64,000 nucleotides of DNA, taken from the NCBI RefSeq assembly GCF_000723885.1, contig NZ_CCDG010000039.1, positions 96,457-160,456 of the forward strand. The letters are read 5' to 3'. Positions 25,248 through 34,533 of the stretch are shown here, piece by piece (position 1 is the stretch's first letter; every line of letters starts with the position of its first letter). This stretch comes from Paenibacillus camerounensis. Lineage in GTDB: Bacteria > Bacillota > Bacilli > Paenibacillales > Paenibacillaceae. A program made the translations under genes and the position numbers. The notes under the pieces were generated by a model. The model made no database searches. It saw only the letters and a list, made by a program, of their open reading frames with translations, and was not told where the DNA came from.

Positions 25248-27011
25248 ATGAGTGAGACGAAGATCCGGGTGCTGCTCGGCAGCCCGATCCATCAAAAACC
25301 GCAGATCCTGGAGCCTTTTCTGAACTCGCTTTTGCGCCTGCGGCGTGACGGAATCGTGCTGGACTTTTATTTTATTGATGACAATGAGGATTCTGCCTCT
25401 ACTCTGCTGCTGCAGAGGTTCGCCCCGGCCGGCAGTGAAGTGTTCCTGCAGTCCTCCGGCTTCAGTGATGCCTATATCCGCAATGACACCACCCATTACT
25501 GGAACTCCGATCTGGTCTGGAAGGTAGCCGGGTTCAAAAATCTGATGATCCGGCGGGCCGAGGCCTTCGGCTATGATCATCTGTTCCTGATTGATTCCGA
25601 TCTGATTCTTCATCCCGGCACCCTGCTGCATCTGATCGGCACACAAAAGGATATCATCTCGGAGGTGTTCTGGACCCAGTGGCAGCCCGGAACGATGCTG
25701 CAGCCGCAGGTCTGGATGCATGACGAGTATAACCAGTGGGAGATCCTGCCCGGTGAAAAGCCCGGTCCGGAGGAGATCAGCCGCCGGTTCCACGCCTTTT
25801 TGGCCAAGCTGCAGCTGCCGGGTATCTATGAGGTCGGCGGCCTCGGGGCCTGCACCCTGATCAGCCGGCGGGCAATCTGCGCAGGTGTCAGCTACGACAT
25901 GATCCGCAACATCTCCTACTGGGGCGAGGACCGCCATTTCTGTATCCGGGCTGCCGCCCTCGGCATCGCGCTGTATGTCGATACCCATTACCCGGCGCTG
26001 CATCTGTACCGTGACAGCGACCTGGAGAAGGTCGCTGATTACCTCCGGCTGACGACAGTCGAGCCGGCAGCGGACGCGGGCAGTGCGGCTGGTGAGAGCG
26101 GGCTGGCTGATCTAATTCAGGCCCGGGCAAGTGCGGAGGAGCCCGATACTGCTGCTAATGCAGCTGCAGACGGTGGTCCGGATGGAACGGCGGATACTGC
26201 AGCTTCGGGCCGGAACTCGGATCAGATGGCAGAGGATACGGCGGGCGTGAACCGGGACGGGTACGGCATTGAGCTTGCGGAGAGCGCAAGGCCGGAGCGG
26301 ACAGCGCCGGACAGGCGGCCCAAGCTCACACTTACGATGGTTGTCAAAAACGAGAGCGGGCGCTTCCTCCGGCAGGTTCTGCAGGAACACCGCAAATACA
26401 TTGATGAAGCTGTTATTATTGATGACGGCAGCACCGACAATACGGCAGACATTTGCCGTGAGGTACTACAGGGCATCCCGCTTCGCCTGGTGCGCAATGA
26501 CATCTCCAAATTCGGCAATGAAGCCGAGCTGCGCATGCAGCAATGGGAGGAAGTTACCGCAACGAACCCTGAATGGATCTTGAGCCTTGACGCCGATGAG
26601 GTGTTTGAAGCACGCTTCGCCCGGGACATCGGCCTTCTGCTGCAGGAGGAGGGCTGCGACCTCTTCTGCTTCCGTCTGTATGATTTCTGGGATGACAACC
26701 ATTACCGGGACGATAAATATTGGCGCTCCCACCAGAGCTACCGGCCGTTCCTGCTGCGTTACCGGAAGGAGTTCAACTACGTGTGGAACAACTCGCCGCA
26801 GCATTGCGGGCGGCTTCCGGAGAACAGCTTTGAGCTGCCGCACCAGCTCAGCAATCTGCGCCTCAAGCATCTGGGCTGGTCCAAGCCGGAATACCGGCTT
26901 GATAAATACCTGCGCTACATGCTGCTGGACCCTGAAGGCCAATACGGCTGGAAGGAGCAGTATCAGTCCATCCTCGACCAGCAGCCCAAGCTGGTTCCCT
27001 GGGTAGAATAA
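25248..27011 (+). CDS. Two-domain glycosyltransferase with a disordered linker
   Basis: A 587-residue cytosolic protein with two transferase domains. Residues 1-270 carry a DXD-type motif in FLIDSDLILHPG plus EVGGLGACTLISRRA and GEDRHFCIRAA, resembling Anp1/GT62- or GT2-like domains. Residues 271-356 are low-complexity (Ala, Gly, Asp, Glu, Pro). From residue 357 a second GT2 domain begins (LTLTMVVKNESGRFL), with VIIDDGSTDNT and DADEVFE as nucleotide/metal-binding motifs. AGGAGTG precedes ATG 25248; ATG 25209 is too close to its Shine-Dalgarno. The last codons lie in a 21-bp tandem duplication. No other glycan genes are adjacent. Confidence 0.85.
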   Translation: MSETKIRVLLGSPIHQKPQILEPFLNSLLRLRRDGIVLDFYFIDDNEDSASTLLLQRFAPAGSEVFLQSSGFSDAYIRNDTTHYWNSDLVWKVAGFKNLMIRRAEAFGYDHLFLIDSDLILHPGTLLHLIGTQKDIISEVFWTQWQPGTMLQPQVWMHDEYNQWEILPGEKPGPEEISRRFHAFLAKLQLPGIYEVGGLGACTLISRRAICAGVSYDMIRNISYWGEDRHFCIRAAALGIALYVDTHYPALHLYRDSDLEKVADYLRLTTVEPAADAGSAAGESGLADLIQARASAEEPDTAANAAADGGPDGTADTAASGRNSDQMAEDTAGVNRDGYGIELAESARPERTAPDRRPKLTLTMVVKNESGRFLRQVLQEHRKYIDEAVIIDDGSTDNTADICREVLQGIPLRLVRNDISKFGNEAELRMQQWEEVTATNPEWILSLDADEVFEARFARDIGLLLQEEGCDLFCFRLYDFWDDNHYRDDKYWRSHQSYRPFLLRYRKEFNYVWNNSPQHCGRLPENSFELPHQLSNLRLKHLGWSKPEYRLDKYLRYMLLDPEGQYGWKEQYQSILDQQPKLVPWVE

Positions 27012-27037
27012 CCGTACCCCTGGGTAGAATAACCGTA
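26997..27037. repeat. 21-bp tandem duplication over the glycosyltransferase stop
   Basis: CCCTGGGTAGAATAACCGTA occurs at 26997-27016 and again at 27018-27037. The first copy encodes the last residues (WVE) and stop codon. Confidence 0.85.
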
Positions 27038-27319
27038 CTGATAAAGAATAGTGTGTTTATTCGCAGCAATGTATCATATCCGTCTGCAGCACCCTGCTGG
27101 TTATTCACCATACTATAGTTCTATAGTTCGCCAGATAATCCATTTTGTATTACCGGCTAAGATCATATGGACTGACTTGGCTGGCTTTATGTGAGCTTAT
27201 GCTCGACGGAGGCATGCTGCAGAGAGCTCCAACGGCTGATCTGCCCTTCACAGACTAATTTTGCCCTATAGAGACTTTCGCGGTCAGCTACCGGGCCGGC
27301 CAAACAGCCTAGTCTGCAG

Positions 27320-27510
27320 TTTAACTGCACTCTGTACAGCTATTCCTAACCAAAACAAGCCCGCAGCGTCCTTTAATTGCAGTTTGTGCAATTAAAAGTC
27401 CGCCGACGGGCTTTTTGGGCTGAAAAGTCCGGATATAGCTGCACGAAATGCAGCTATATCTGAAAAAGCCGGATTTCCAGCCTGTTTAATTGTACAAAGT
27501 GCAGCTATTC
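27320..27510. repeat. Palindromic repeat cassette B (four elements)
   Basis: Four imperfect palindromes of 24-27 bp, consensus TTTAANTGCA...TGCANNTAAA, begin at 27320, 27372, 27433 and 27485. Distances between the conserved TG positions are 52, 62 and 51 bp. The second element lies inside a larger stem with AGCCCG/CGGGCT arms followed by TTTTT. The stretch 27038-27319 before it shows no gene, promoter or repeat I can support. Confidence 0.8.
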
Positions 27511-27582
27511 CTCATGGATGCTTCCGGAAGGCCGGAATCTTCCTGCTACAGAAGAAATGCTGCCTGCGGTGGCCCTCCAGCC

Positions 27583-27822
27583 GGCAACCATCCACAACCA
27601 CATACATTCGCCGCTATCTCCAGCCGGACAACTATCCACAACCGCACACATTCGCTGCTATCTCCAGTTGGGCAACTATCCACAACCGCACACATTCGCT
27701 GCTATCTCCAGCTGGGCAGCCATACACATTCCCCACTATCCCCAGCCGGCAACCATCCACAGCCGCACACATTCGCTGCTATCTCCAGCCCGGCAGCCTC
27801 ACACCCTCTGCTATCTCCGGCC
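27583..27822. repeat. 44-bp minisatellite next to the clpB stop codon
   Basis: Units begin at 27583, 27627, 27671, 27715, 27748 and 27792. Four are exactly 44 bp; the fourth and sixth are shortened by an internal deletion. Core: GGCAACTATCCACAACCGCA, then CACATTCGCTGCTATCTCC. All three plus-strand frames stay open for a while, but there is no ribosome binding site. The array ends three bases from the clpB stop. Confidence 0.9.
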
Positions 27823-27824
27823 GG

Positions 27825-30464
27825 TCAGACCTTGCCTGATGCAGCCGGCACAGGCTGAAGGATAGACACACTCAGCTTGCCGTCTGCTTCATCAACAGCC
27901 AGGAACGAGCCTTCCTCCGCTTCGCCGGCGATCAGCGCCCGTGCGACCGGCGTCTCCAGACTGCGCTGGATGAACCGCTTGAGCGGTCTCGCCCCATAGA
28001 CCGGGTCGAAGCCCTCCTTCGCAATGAAGCCGACTGCCGCATCGCTAAGTGTTAGCCCGATGCCCCGTTCGGCCAGCCGCAGGCGCAGGCCGTCGGCCAG
28101 CTTGACGACGATCTGTGCGATCTCCGCCATCGTCAGCGGTTTGAACATAACAATGTCGTCCACCCGGTTAAGGAACTCCGGGCGGAAATGGCCGCTCAGC
28201 TCCTTCATTACACGGTCCTTGACGGCCTGGGTAAGATCACCATTGTCATCTGTTCCCTGGATCAGATGCGGCGAGCCGATATTCGAGGTCATGATGATGA
28301 TCGTATTCTTGAAGTTAACAACCCGGCCCTGTGAATCGGTCAGCCGTCCGTCATCGAGCAGCTGCAGCAGAATGTTGAACACATCGGGATGGGCCTTCTC
28401 GACCTCATCGAGCAGGACGACCGTATAAGGCTGGCGCCGGACCGCCTCAGTGAGCTGGCCGCCCTCCTCATAACCAACGTAGCCCGGAGGCGCACCGACA
28501 AGACGGGAGATGCTGTGCTTCTCCATGTATTCCGACATGTCGATACGGATCATGCCGTCCTCCCGGTCGAACAGCGAGACTGCCAGCGCCTTGGCCAGCT
28601 CGGTCTTGCCGACCCCGGTCGGACCGAGGAACAGGAACGAGCCGATCGGACGGTTCGGGTCCTTAATCCCGGCCCGGGCGCGCAGCACGGCATCCGCCAC
28701 CAGCGATACAGCCTCTTCCTGGCCGACAACCCGCTCATGCAGCGTCTCCTCAAGCCGCAGCAGCTTATCCCGCTCGCCTTCGACAAGCCTGCTGACCGGA
28801 ATACCGGTCCAGCGCGACACGATGTCGGCGATCTCCTCCTCAGTCACAGCTTCGCGCAGCAGCCGGGTCTCCTGATCCTGCTGCGCTGCTTCCTCAGCTG
28901 CCTTCACCTGCTTCTCCAGCTCCGGAATGATGCCGTAGCTGAGCTCAGCAGACTTGTTCAGGTCATATACCTCCTGGGCATCAACGAGATCCTTGCGGGC
29001 CTGCTCCAGCTTCTTCTTCACGTCGCGGATGCCCTGGATGGCCGACTTCTCCTTCTCCCAGCGGGCGGTCATGGTGAGATGCTTCTCCTTCAGATCGGCC
29101 AGCTCCCGCTGCAGATTCTCCAGCCGGCGCGCGCTGGCATCATCGGTTTCCTTCTTAAGCGCCGCTTCTTCAATCTCCATCTGCATCAGGCGGCGGGTTA
29201 CCTCATCCATCTCGCCGGGCATCGAGTCAATTTCTGTACGGATCATCGCACAGGCTTCGTCCACCAGATCAATCGCCTTATCCGGCAGGAAGCGGTCTGT
29301 GATATAGCGGTCTGACAGCACACCGGCAGCGACGAGGGCACTGTCATGGATTTTGACCCCGTGATGCACCTCGAACCGTTCCTTCAGCCCGCGCAGAATG
29401 GAGATGGTATCCTCCACATCCGGCTCACTGACCAGGACCTGCTGGAAGCGGCGTTCCAGGGCCGGGTCCTTCTCAATATATTTGCGGTACTCATCCAGTG
29501 TGGTTGCACCGATACAGTGCAGCTCGCCGCGGGCCAGCATCGGCTTCAGCATGTTGCCGGCATCCATCGCGCCTTCGGTTTTACCCGCACCGACGATAGT
29601 ATGCAGCTCGTCAATGAACAGAATAATCCGGCCGTTGCTCTCACGGATTTCCCTCAGCACCGCCTGCAGCCGCTCCTCGAACTCTCCCCGGTATTTCGCA
29701 CCGGCAACCAGAGCACTCATATCCAGCGAAAAGATCGTTTTGTCCTTGAGCCCCTCAGGGACATCCCGGCGGACAATCCGGTGGGCCAGGCCCTCAACGA
29801 TCGCCGTCTTTCCGACCCCCGGCTCCCCGATCAGTACCGGGTTGTTCTTCGTCTTACGGGAGAGGATGCGGATCACCCGGCGGATTTCCCCGTCGCGTCC
29901 AATGACCGGGTCGATTGTACCGGCCCGCACCTCAGCGACCAGATCACGGCCGTACTTCTCCAGCACCTCATAGGTGGCCTCAGGCTCCCGGCTGGTCACC
30001 CGCTGATGGCCGCGGATCTCAGCCAGCACGCCCAGCAGGCTGTCACGTGTAATTCCGCGGCTGGTAAACAGGCCGCGCAGCTCCCGGTTGCCGCTGCCGG
30101 TATCCGAGACCATCGCCAGCACGGCGTGCTCCACGGCTACGAATTCGTCGTGCATCGCAGCCGCCTCCTTCTCGGCCTGCTCCAGCACTTCAATTAAGGA
30201 GGCCGACGCATATCGCCGCATGGTGCCGGCGCCTGAACCGCTGACACTCGGCTTCCGCTGCAGCAGCTCTTCGGTGCCGCGCAGCAGCTCAGCCGCCGGA
30301 AGATTCAGCTTCTGCAGCAGTCTTGGCAGCAGGCCCTCCTGCTGCTGGAGCAGCGCCTTAAGCAAATGGAGATTGCCGATCTCCTGATGCCCGGCAGCAG
30401 CCGCCAGGGATTGTGCCGCAGCAACCGCTTCCTGCAGCTTCTGCGTTAGCTTGTTGAAATCCAT
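27825..30464 (-). CDS. clpB: ATP-dependent chaperone ClpB
   Basis: An 879-residue disaggregase of the usual ClpB length. Clp_N repeats occupy residues 1-145, NBD1 has Walker [16 protein letters not shown] near 205 and Walker [13 protein letters not shown] [15 protein letters not shown], a long coiled-coil middle domain (about 400-525) distinguishes it from ClpA/ClpC, and NBD2 has [15 protein letters not shown] with [13 protein letters not shown]. The pore loop [10 protein letters not shown] is present. ATG 30464 (MDFNKLTQ) matches ClpB N-termini; ATG 30470 gives two more residues. It works with DnaK/DnaJ to rescue aggregated proteins. The gene follows the CbpA-like gene and the CtsR-controlled hsp20 gene, forming a heat-shock cluster. 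Confidence 0.96.
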   Translation of the reverse strand: MDFNKLTQKLQEAVAAAQSLAAAAGHQEIGNLHLLKALLQQQEGLLPRLLQKLNLPAAELLRGTEELLQRKPSVSGSGAGTMRRYASASLIEVLEQAEKEAAAMHDEFVAVEHAVLAMVSDTGSGNRELRGLFTSRGITRDSLLGVLAEIRGHQRVTSREPEATYEVLEKYGRDLVAEVRAGTIDPVIGRDGEIRRVIRILSRKTKNNPVLIGEPGVGKTAIVEGLAHRIVRRDVPEGLKDKTIFSLDMSALVAGAKYRGEFEERLQAVLREIRESNGRIILFIDELHTIVGAGKTEGAMDAGNMLKPMLARGELHCIGATTLDEYRKYIEKDPALERRFQQVLVSEPDVEDTISILRGLKERFEVHHGVKIHDSALVAAGVLSDRYITDRFLPDKAIDLVDEACAMIRTEIDSMPGEMDEVTRRLMQMEIEEAALKKETDDASARRLENLQRELADLKEKHLTMTARWEKEKSAIQGIRDVKKKLEQARKDLVDAQEVYDLNKSAELSYGIIPELEKQVKAAEEAAQQDQETRLLREAVTEEEIADIVSRWTGIPVSRLVEGERDKLLRLEETLHERVVGQEEAVSLVADAVLRARAGIKDPNRPIGSFLFLGPTGVGKTELAKALAVSLFDREDGMIRIDMSEYMEKHSISRLVGAPPGYVGYEEGGQLTEAVRRQPYTVVLLDEVEKAHPDVFNILLQLLDDGRLTDSQGRVVNFKNTIIIMTSNIGSPHLIQGTDDNGDLTQAVKDRVMKELSGHFRPEFLNRVDDIVMFKPLTMAEIAQIVVKLADGLRLRLAERGIGLTLSDAAVGFIAKEGFDPVYGARPLKRFIQRSLETPVARALIAGEAEEGSFLAVDEADGKLSVSILQPVPAASGKV

Positions 30465-30536
30465 ATGCATTCATCACCTTTCGTGAGATCTATTTCATCA
30501 TCTGTTATTGCTTTTCCTTATTATTAACCAGCCTGC

Positions 30537-31523
30537 TTAGCCCATAGCCGCCTTCTGCCGCTCTTGTCCGCCGCTTCCGCACCTTACTCCTGCCTGATAG
30601 CTGCTTGTATCAGCCAGCCTGCGGTAGAGCACCTTTTCTGCTTCGCCCGTTCCCTCGGGAATTACAATCTCAAGCCGCAACAGGATATCGCCGTGGATGC
30701 CGTTCCGGCGCTTCAGTCCCTTGCCCGGAATGCGCAGCGTGCGGCCGCCTGCTGTTCCGGCCGGGATCTTCAGCTTAATGCTGCTGCCGTCAGGCAACGG
30801 TACCCTGGCTTCGCCGCCAAGCACCGCCTGCCATGGCGCTATTTCAACCGTGCCGTGCAGATCCCCGTCTTCAACGCCGTAAATATCATGCGGCGCGAGC
30901 TGCAAGACGATCAGCAGCTCCTCACCCTGGCCGGCCGCATCCGGCACCCGGATCACGGTTCCCTCCGGTGAGCGCGGCGGAATGCTGACCGCTACCTCCC
31001 GCCCGCCGGCCTTTACGCTTACATTGCCGCCCTTATAGGCCTGCTCCAGCGTGATTTCCAGCTGGGCCTGCATCATACTAGGCCCTCCGCCGAAGCCGCT
31101 GCTGCTGCCAAAAAAATCAAAGCCGGCCCGGCCCGCCGCCCCCCGGCTCCCAAAAAACATCCCGAACAGGTCGTCTTCACCGAACCCGCTGCCGGGAGCG
31201 GAATATGCACTGCCCCGGTCTTCCCCGAATGCTGAATCCCAGCCGGCCTGCCGGCCCGTTGCCGGACCGTCTGCACGCCAGCCGCCGGCAGAGCCGAAGC
31301 CGGCAGCCCCGTAGCGCAGCTCCTCATCATATGCCGCCCGCTTCTCTTCATTGCCCAGCACCTCGTAGGCTTCCGCAGCTTCCTTGAACCGGGTCTCCGC
31401 CTCCGGGGCTTTATTCACATCGGGATGCCACTGCTTTGCAAGCTTCTGGTAGGCTTTTTTGATTTCCTGTCTGCTTGCCTGCCTGCTTACCCCGAGCGCA
31501 TCGTAGTAATTTTGGCCCGCCAT
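30537..31523 (-). CDS. DnaJ-family co-chaperone, CbpA type
   Basis: A 328-residue J-domain protein. The J domain at residues 5-70 has the essential HPD in KQWHPDVNK. A Gly/Ser/Ala/Phe-rich region covers 75-145 with FGSAGG and DDLFGMFFGSRG. The C-terminal substrate-binding domains follow (EVAVSIPPRSPEGTVIRVPDAAGQG; GDLHGTVEIAPWQAVLGGEARVP, in parts). The CXXCXGXG zinc finger of DnaJ is absent, so it is a class II (CbpA-like) protein. It lies between hsp20 and clpB on the same strand. A terminator separates it from hsp20, so read-through or an unseen promoter must drive it. Confidence 0.92.
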   Translation of the reverse strand: MAGQNYYDALGVSRQASRQEIKKAYQKLAKQWHPDVNKAPEAETRFKEAAEAYEVLGNEEKRAAYDEELRYGAAGFGSAGGWRADGPATGRQAGWDSAFGEDRGSAYSAPGSGFGEDDLFGMFFGSRGAAGRAGFDFFGSSSGFGGGPSMMQAQLEITLEQAYKGGNVSVKAGGREVAVSIPPRSPEGTVIRVPDAAGQGEELLIVLQLAPHDIYGVEDGDLHGTVEIAPWQAVLGGEARVPLPDGSSIKLKIPAGTAGGRTLRIPGKGLKRRNGIHGDILLRLEIVIPEGTGEAEKVLYRRLADTSSYQAGVRCGSGGQERQKAAMG

Positions 31524-31640
31524 GAGATTCCTCTCCTTTCAGAGACTCTGCATACCATTTCACACTATCTATGCTATTCATAAAAGACGCATCATAGCCG
31601 GGAAACCCACTACAATGCGCCTTTGTATAGACTGCTATAT

Positions 31641-31690
31641 AAAAAGCCCGGCGGAGCCGCCCCGGACTGCTTCAGCTCTCCGCCCGGCTT
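31641..31690 (-). terminator. Terminator after hsp20
   Basis: AAGCCGGGCGGAG pairs with CTCCGCCGGGCTT on the minus strand (one-base bulge), followed by TTTTTATAT. It lies just behind the hsp20 stop. Confidence 0.8.
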
Positions 31691-31696
31691 AACAGC

Positions 31697-32164
31697 TTAC
31701 TGAAGCTGCGGTCCGGAGTTGCCGGGGTCCTGAATTTCAATCCGCTTTCCGGCGGCTTTCTGCCGTTTTGGCACCTCTAGCATCAGCAGTCCGTCCTTAA
31801 GCGAGGCCCGGATGTCATCCCCGTTAATATCCTGCACATAGAAACGGCGGACATATTCGCCATAACGCCGCTCCCGGCGTACAACCTGCTGCTGGCTGTT
31901 CTCCCCGCTCTTCTCTTCCTTGCGCACTGCCTTGATCGTCAAGTAAGGGCTGGCATAATCAATGTCGATATCGTCCTTGCTGAAGCCCGGCAGTTCAGCC
32001 TCAATCAGATAAGCCTGCTCACTCTCGCGGATATCTGTCCGGAATGACAGGGCACTGCCGGTCACCGGGCCAAAAAACTCATCATTAAATACATCATGTA
32101 ACGACTTTGCCATTGCACCAAAAACATCATCTCTGCGTTTTCCAAAAGGGACCAAATCAAACAT
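31697..32164 (-). CDS. Hsp20/alpha-crystallin small heat-shock protein
   Basis: A 155-residue small heat-shock protein. The alpha-crystallin domain spans about residues 42-140 and includes EAELPGFSKDDIDIDYASPYLTI (in parts), RRERRYGEYVRRFYV and ASLKDGLLMLEVPK, followed by the C-terminal anchor. It holds unfolding proteins for DnaK/ClpB. ATG 32164 (MFDLVPFGKRRDD) is chosen because GGAGAAT and GGAAG precede it; the longer frame to 32182 lacks a ribosome binding site. A perfect CtsR operator lies between the promoter and the start codon, so it is expected to be a CtsR target. Confidence 0.95.
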   Translation of the reverse strand: MFDLVPFGKRRDDVFGAMAKSLHDVFNDEFFGPVTGSALSFRTDIRESEQAYLIEAELPGFSKDDIDIDYASPYLTIKAVRKEEKSGENSQQQVVRRERRYGEYVRRFYVQDINGDDIRASLKDGLLMLEVPKRQKAAGKRIEIQDPGNSGPQLQ

Positions 32165-32201
32165 CTTCCATTCTCCTCTCATTGACTTTTTTTAATTTTA
32201 C

Positions 32202-32218
32202 TTTGACCTTATTTGACC
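32202..32218 (-). promoter_or_regulatory. CtsR operator, proximal
   Basis: On the minus strand GGTCAAATAAGGTCAAA is a perfect CtsR heptamer tandem (GGTCAAA-N3-GGTCAAA). It lies about 15 bp after the -10 box of the hsp20 promoter, where binding would block transcription. Confidence 0.9.
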
Positions 32219-32232
32219 TTTATTATGGCTTT

Positions 32233-32261
32233 ATTATAATCATGCTGCACCGCAGGATCAA
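32233..32261 (-). promoter_or_regulatory. Sigma-A promoter of hsp20
   Basis: TTGATC (32261-32256) and a perfect TATAAT (32238-32233) are separated by 17 bp on the minus strand, directly upstream of the proximal CtsR operator. Confidence 0.8.
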
Positions 32262-32270
32262 AACCCGAAA

Positions 32271-32317
32271 AAGCCGAAAAACCGTTAAATTCCGGCATTT
32301 CGGCATGGTTTTCGGCT
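32271..32317 (-). terminator. Terminator after the GNAT gene
   Basis: On the minus strand AGCCGAAAACC pairs with GGTTTTTCGGCT, followed by TTTTC. It ends the GNAT transcript just before the hsp20 promoter. Confidence 0.65.
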
Positions 32318-32339
32318 GTTTATTTAGCCGCTCCATTTA

Positions 32340-32356
32340 TTTGACCTATTTTGACC
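32340..32356 (-). promoter_or_regulatory. CtsR operator, distal
   Basis: GGTCAAAATAGGTCAAA on the minus strand is a second perfect CtsR tandem. It is about 80 bp upstream of the hsp20 -35 box and one base past the GNAT gene stop codon. Confidence 0.85.
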
Positions 32357-32357
32357 T

Positions 32358-32912
32358 TTATTTTAAATATCGCTCCCGGTACTCATGCTCCAGCATGCTC
32401 ATCATTACAACATCATGGTACTCATGATTATAAAAAAGCGTCTGCCGGCGCACGCCCTCCCGCACAAAGCCCACACTCTCATAGACATGCTCAGCACGGC
32501 TGTTATAGGTGTATACCTCCAGCTCGATTCTGTGCAGATTGAGAATGCCGAAGCCGTAATCAAGCATCAGCAGCAGCGCTTCCCGCCCGTAACCCTGATT
32601 CTGATGCCGCTCTTCACCGACAGCCAGACGCAGGCTGGCGGTACGGTTGCCCCGGTCCATATCCTGTATTGCAATATCGCCGATAACCTCATCGTTCTCT
32701 ATCAGGGCAATCAGCAGCAGCACACTGCTGTCATCACCCGCCTTGCGGTCGATATAGCCGGAAATCTGCTCCTTTGTAATATGCTTCTGTGTTCCGGTCA
32801 GCCGGCGTGTCTCCGCTCCAAAGAACATATGGTAATACAGCCCGGCGTCCTCCCCGTTCAGCGGGCGCAGATATACGCGTTCCCCTGTTAATAAACCTGA
32901 ATGCCTGCTCAT
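32358..32912 (-). CDS. GNAT family N-acetyltransferase
   Basis: A 184-residue cytosolic acetyltransferase of the RimJ/RimL type. Conserved parts are ERVYLRPLNGEDAGLYYHM at the start, VIGDIAIQDMDRGNRTASLRLAVGEE (in parts), the acetyl-CoA loop HQNQGYGREALLLML, LNLHRIELEVYTYN and the C-terminal HVYESVGFVREG. ATG 32912 (MSRHSG) is chosen because GGGGATG precedes it; the longer frame to 32984 is not needed. The acceptor is unknown: ribosomal protein N-termini, spermidine or an antibiotic are possible. It is divergent from the MocR-type gene. Confidence 0.9.
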   Translation of the reverse strand: MSRHSGLLTGERVYLRPLNGEDAGLYYHMFFGAETRRLTGTQKHITKEQISGYIDRKAGDDSSVLLLIALIENDEVIGDIAIQDMDRGNRTASLRLAVGEERHQNQGYGREALLLMLDYGFGILNLHRIELEVYTYNSRAEHVYESVGFVREGVRRQTLFYNHEYHDVVMMSMLEHEYRERYLK

Positions 32913-33015
32913 AATGCCATCCCCTGTCTCTATTGATAACTCTATAGTAATGCGAATCTGTATCTTATAAAATATACAAAACAAGCAAATACCAAAGGAC
33001 AGATGGGAGAAACCG

Positions 33016-34467
33016 ATGCTGATAAACCCGATGCTGAGCGATGACCGGAAGCTTCCGTACTACATACAGCTGTATGACTATTTCAAAAAAGAGATTCTTG
33101 GCGGCGTTCTGCCTGCCGGCACCCGCCTCCCCTCCATCCGCAGCCTGGCGGCGCAGCTGAATATCAGCGCCACTCCCGTTGAGCTGGCCTACCAGCAGCT
33201 GGTCTCCGAGGGGTTTGTCACCAGCCGGCCGCGCAGCGGATATAGCGTCCAGCCGATGCATGCACTCGGCTGGACAGAAGCTGCGGCAGAGCCGGCGGAA
33301 TGCTACAAGCAGCTGCCAGCCCAGGCTTTACCAGCGATTACACCCCGCGACCCGCAGCAGTACACTTATGATTTTCATATCTCCAAAAATGATTTCTCAC
33401 TATTCCCCTACAAAATCTGGCGCAGCCTCTTTCAGGAGCAGCTCGCTAATCCCGATCTGCTGCAATACGGCGATCCTCAGGGTGAACCGGCCCTGCGCGG
33501 CAGCATTGCCGCCCACCTGCGGCAGTTCCGCGGGCTGCGCTGCATGCCGGAGCAGGTGGTTATCGGCGGCGACCAGCATCAGCTCTCCTCGCTGCTCTGT
33601 CACATTCTGCCCCCGGGAACCCGGCAGCTTGCCATTGAAGACCCCGGATATCATCTGCTGCCGTCCGCATTTCGCAGAGGGGGCTATGAGATTATTCCTG
33701 TTCCCCTGGAGGAGGACGGGCTGAATGTAGAGAAGCTGCGCAGCAGCGGGGCAAGCGCCGTATACATCTCTCCGTCCCACCAGTTTCCGTGCGGAATGAT
33801 TATGCCCATAGCCAAGCGCCACGCCTTGCTGGACTGGGCCGTATCTGCAGGCAGTTATATCATTGAGGATGATTATGACGGCGAATTCCGCTATCACGGC
33901 AGGCCGGTTCCCTCCCTGCAGGGACTCACGGAGAACAGTCCGGTGGTCTATATGGGCAGCTTCGCCCAGTCTGTCGCCCCTGCCCTCTGTATACATTACA
34001 TGGTGCTGCCGGCGAGCCTGCTTCCGGTATACCGCAGCCTCGCAAGGGAGCTGTACCTGGAGCACTCCGCTTCGCGGCTGAACCAGATTGCACTGCATTA
34101 TTTTATGGAGCGGGGCCATTTCGCCAGACATTTACGGCGGATGCGGCTGCACTACCAGAAGAAACACGACGCTCTGCTGCAAGCCGTACAGCTGTACTTC
34201 GGAGAACAGGCAACAGTCCGCGGCCAGGGCGCCGGCTTTCACCTCCTGCTGCGGCTGAACAGCTGCGGTAATGCACGTCTGCTGGCAGATACAGCTGCAT
34301 TAGCCGGAATCCGTGTCACCCCGGCATCCTATACCTGGTGGAAGCAGACGGAGCACAATCCGCCGGAGTTCATTCTCGGATTCGGGGCGATTCCCGAGGA
34401 TCGAATCCGTGCGGGTATCCGCCTGCTGGCAGAGGTCTGGCTAAAGGATTCATGCTTCCGCTCCTAG
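33016..34467 (+). CDS. MocR-type (GntR-aminotransferase) regulator with missing PLP lysine
   Basis: A 483-residue fusion. The N-terminal GntR winged helix (about 12-80) contains LPSIRSLAAQLNISATPVELAYQQLVSEGFV (in parts) and SRPRSGYSV. The C-terminal fold-type I aminotransferase-like domain has YGDPQGEPALRGSIAAHL, SPSHQFPCGMIMP and IIEDDYDGEFRY. The usual PLP motif (S-K before LAP) reads SFAQSVAP, so residue 318, the Schiff-base Lys of the family, is Gln here; the following LRIGY becomes LCIHY. It may sense something other than PLP or act without cofactor. Family members often control vitamin B6 or amino-acid genes. It is divergent from the GNAT gene, a plausible target. Confidence 0.9.
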   Translation: MLINPMLSDDRKLPYYIQLYDYFKKEILGGVLPAGTRLPSIRSLAAQLNISATPVELAYQQLVSEGFVTSRPRSGYSVQPMHALGWTEAAAEPAECYKQLPAQALPAITPRDPQQYTYDFHISKNDFSLFPYKIWRSLFQEQLANPDLLQYGDPQGEPALRGSIAAHLRQFRGLRCMPEQVVIGGDQHQLSSLLCHILPPGTRQLAIEDPGYHLLPSAFRRGGYEIIPVPLEEDGLNVEKLRSSGASAVYISPSHQFPCGMIMPIAKRHALLDWAVSAGSYIIEDDYDGEFRYHGRPVPSLQGLTENSPVVYMGSFAQSVAPALCIHYMVLPASLLPVYRSLARELYLEHSASRLNQIALHYFMERGHFARHLRRMRLHYQKKHDALLQAVQLYFGEQATVRGQGAGFHLLLRLNSCGNARLLADTAALAGIRVTPASYTWWKQTEHNPPEFILGFGAIPEDRIRAGIRLLAEVWLKDSCFRS

Positions 34468-34533
34468 CTTGTCCGTGCGTAATATTCGGCACTCGCTGTC
34501 CAAAGACACTCTCTCCTGCTCTGCGGCAGGACT

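Noticed and set aside
27490..27865. Overlapping 115-122 codon ORFs in the 44-bp array
   Set aside because: Different frames of the same repeat with His/Pro/Ser-rich sequence and no initiation signal.
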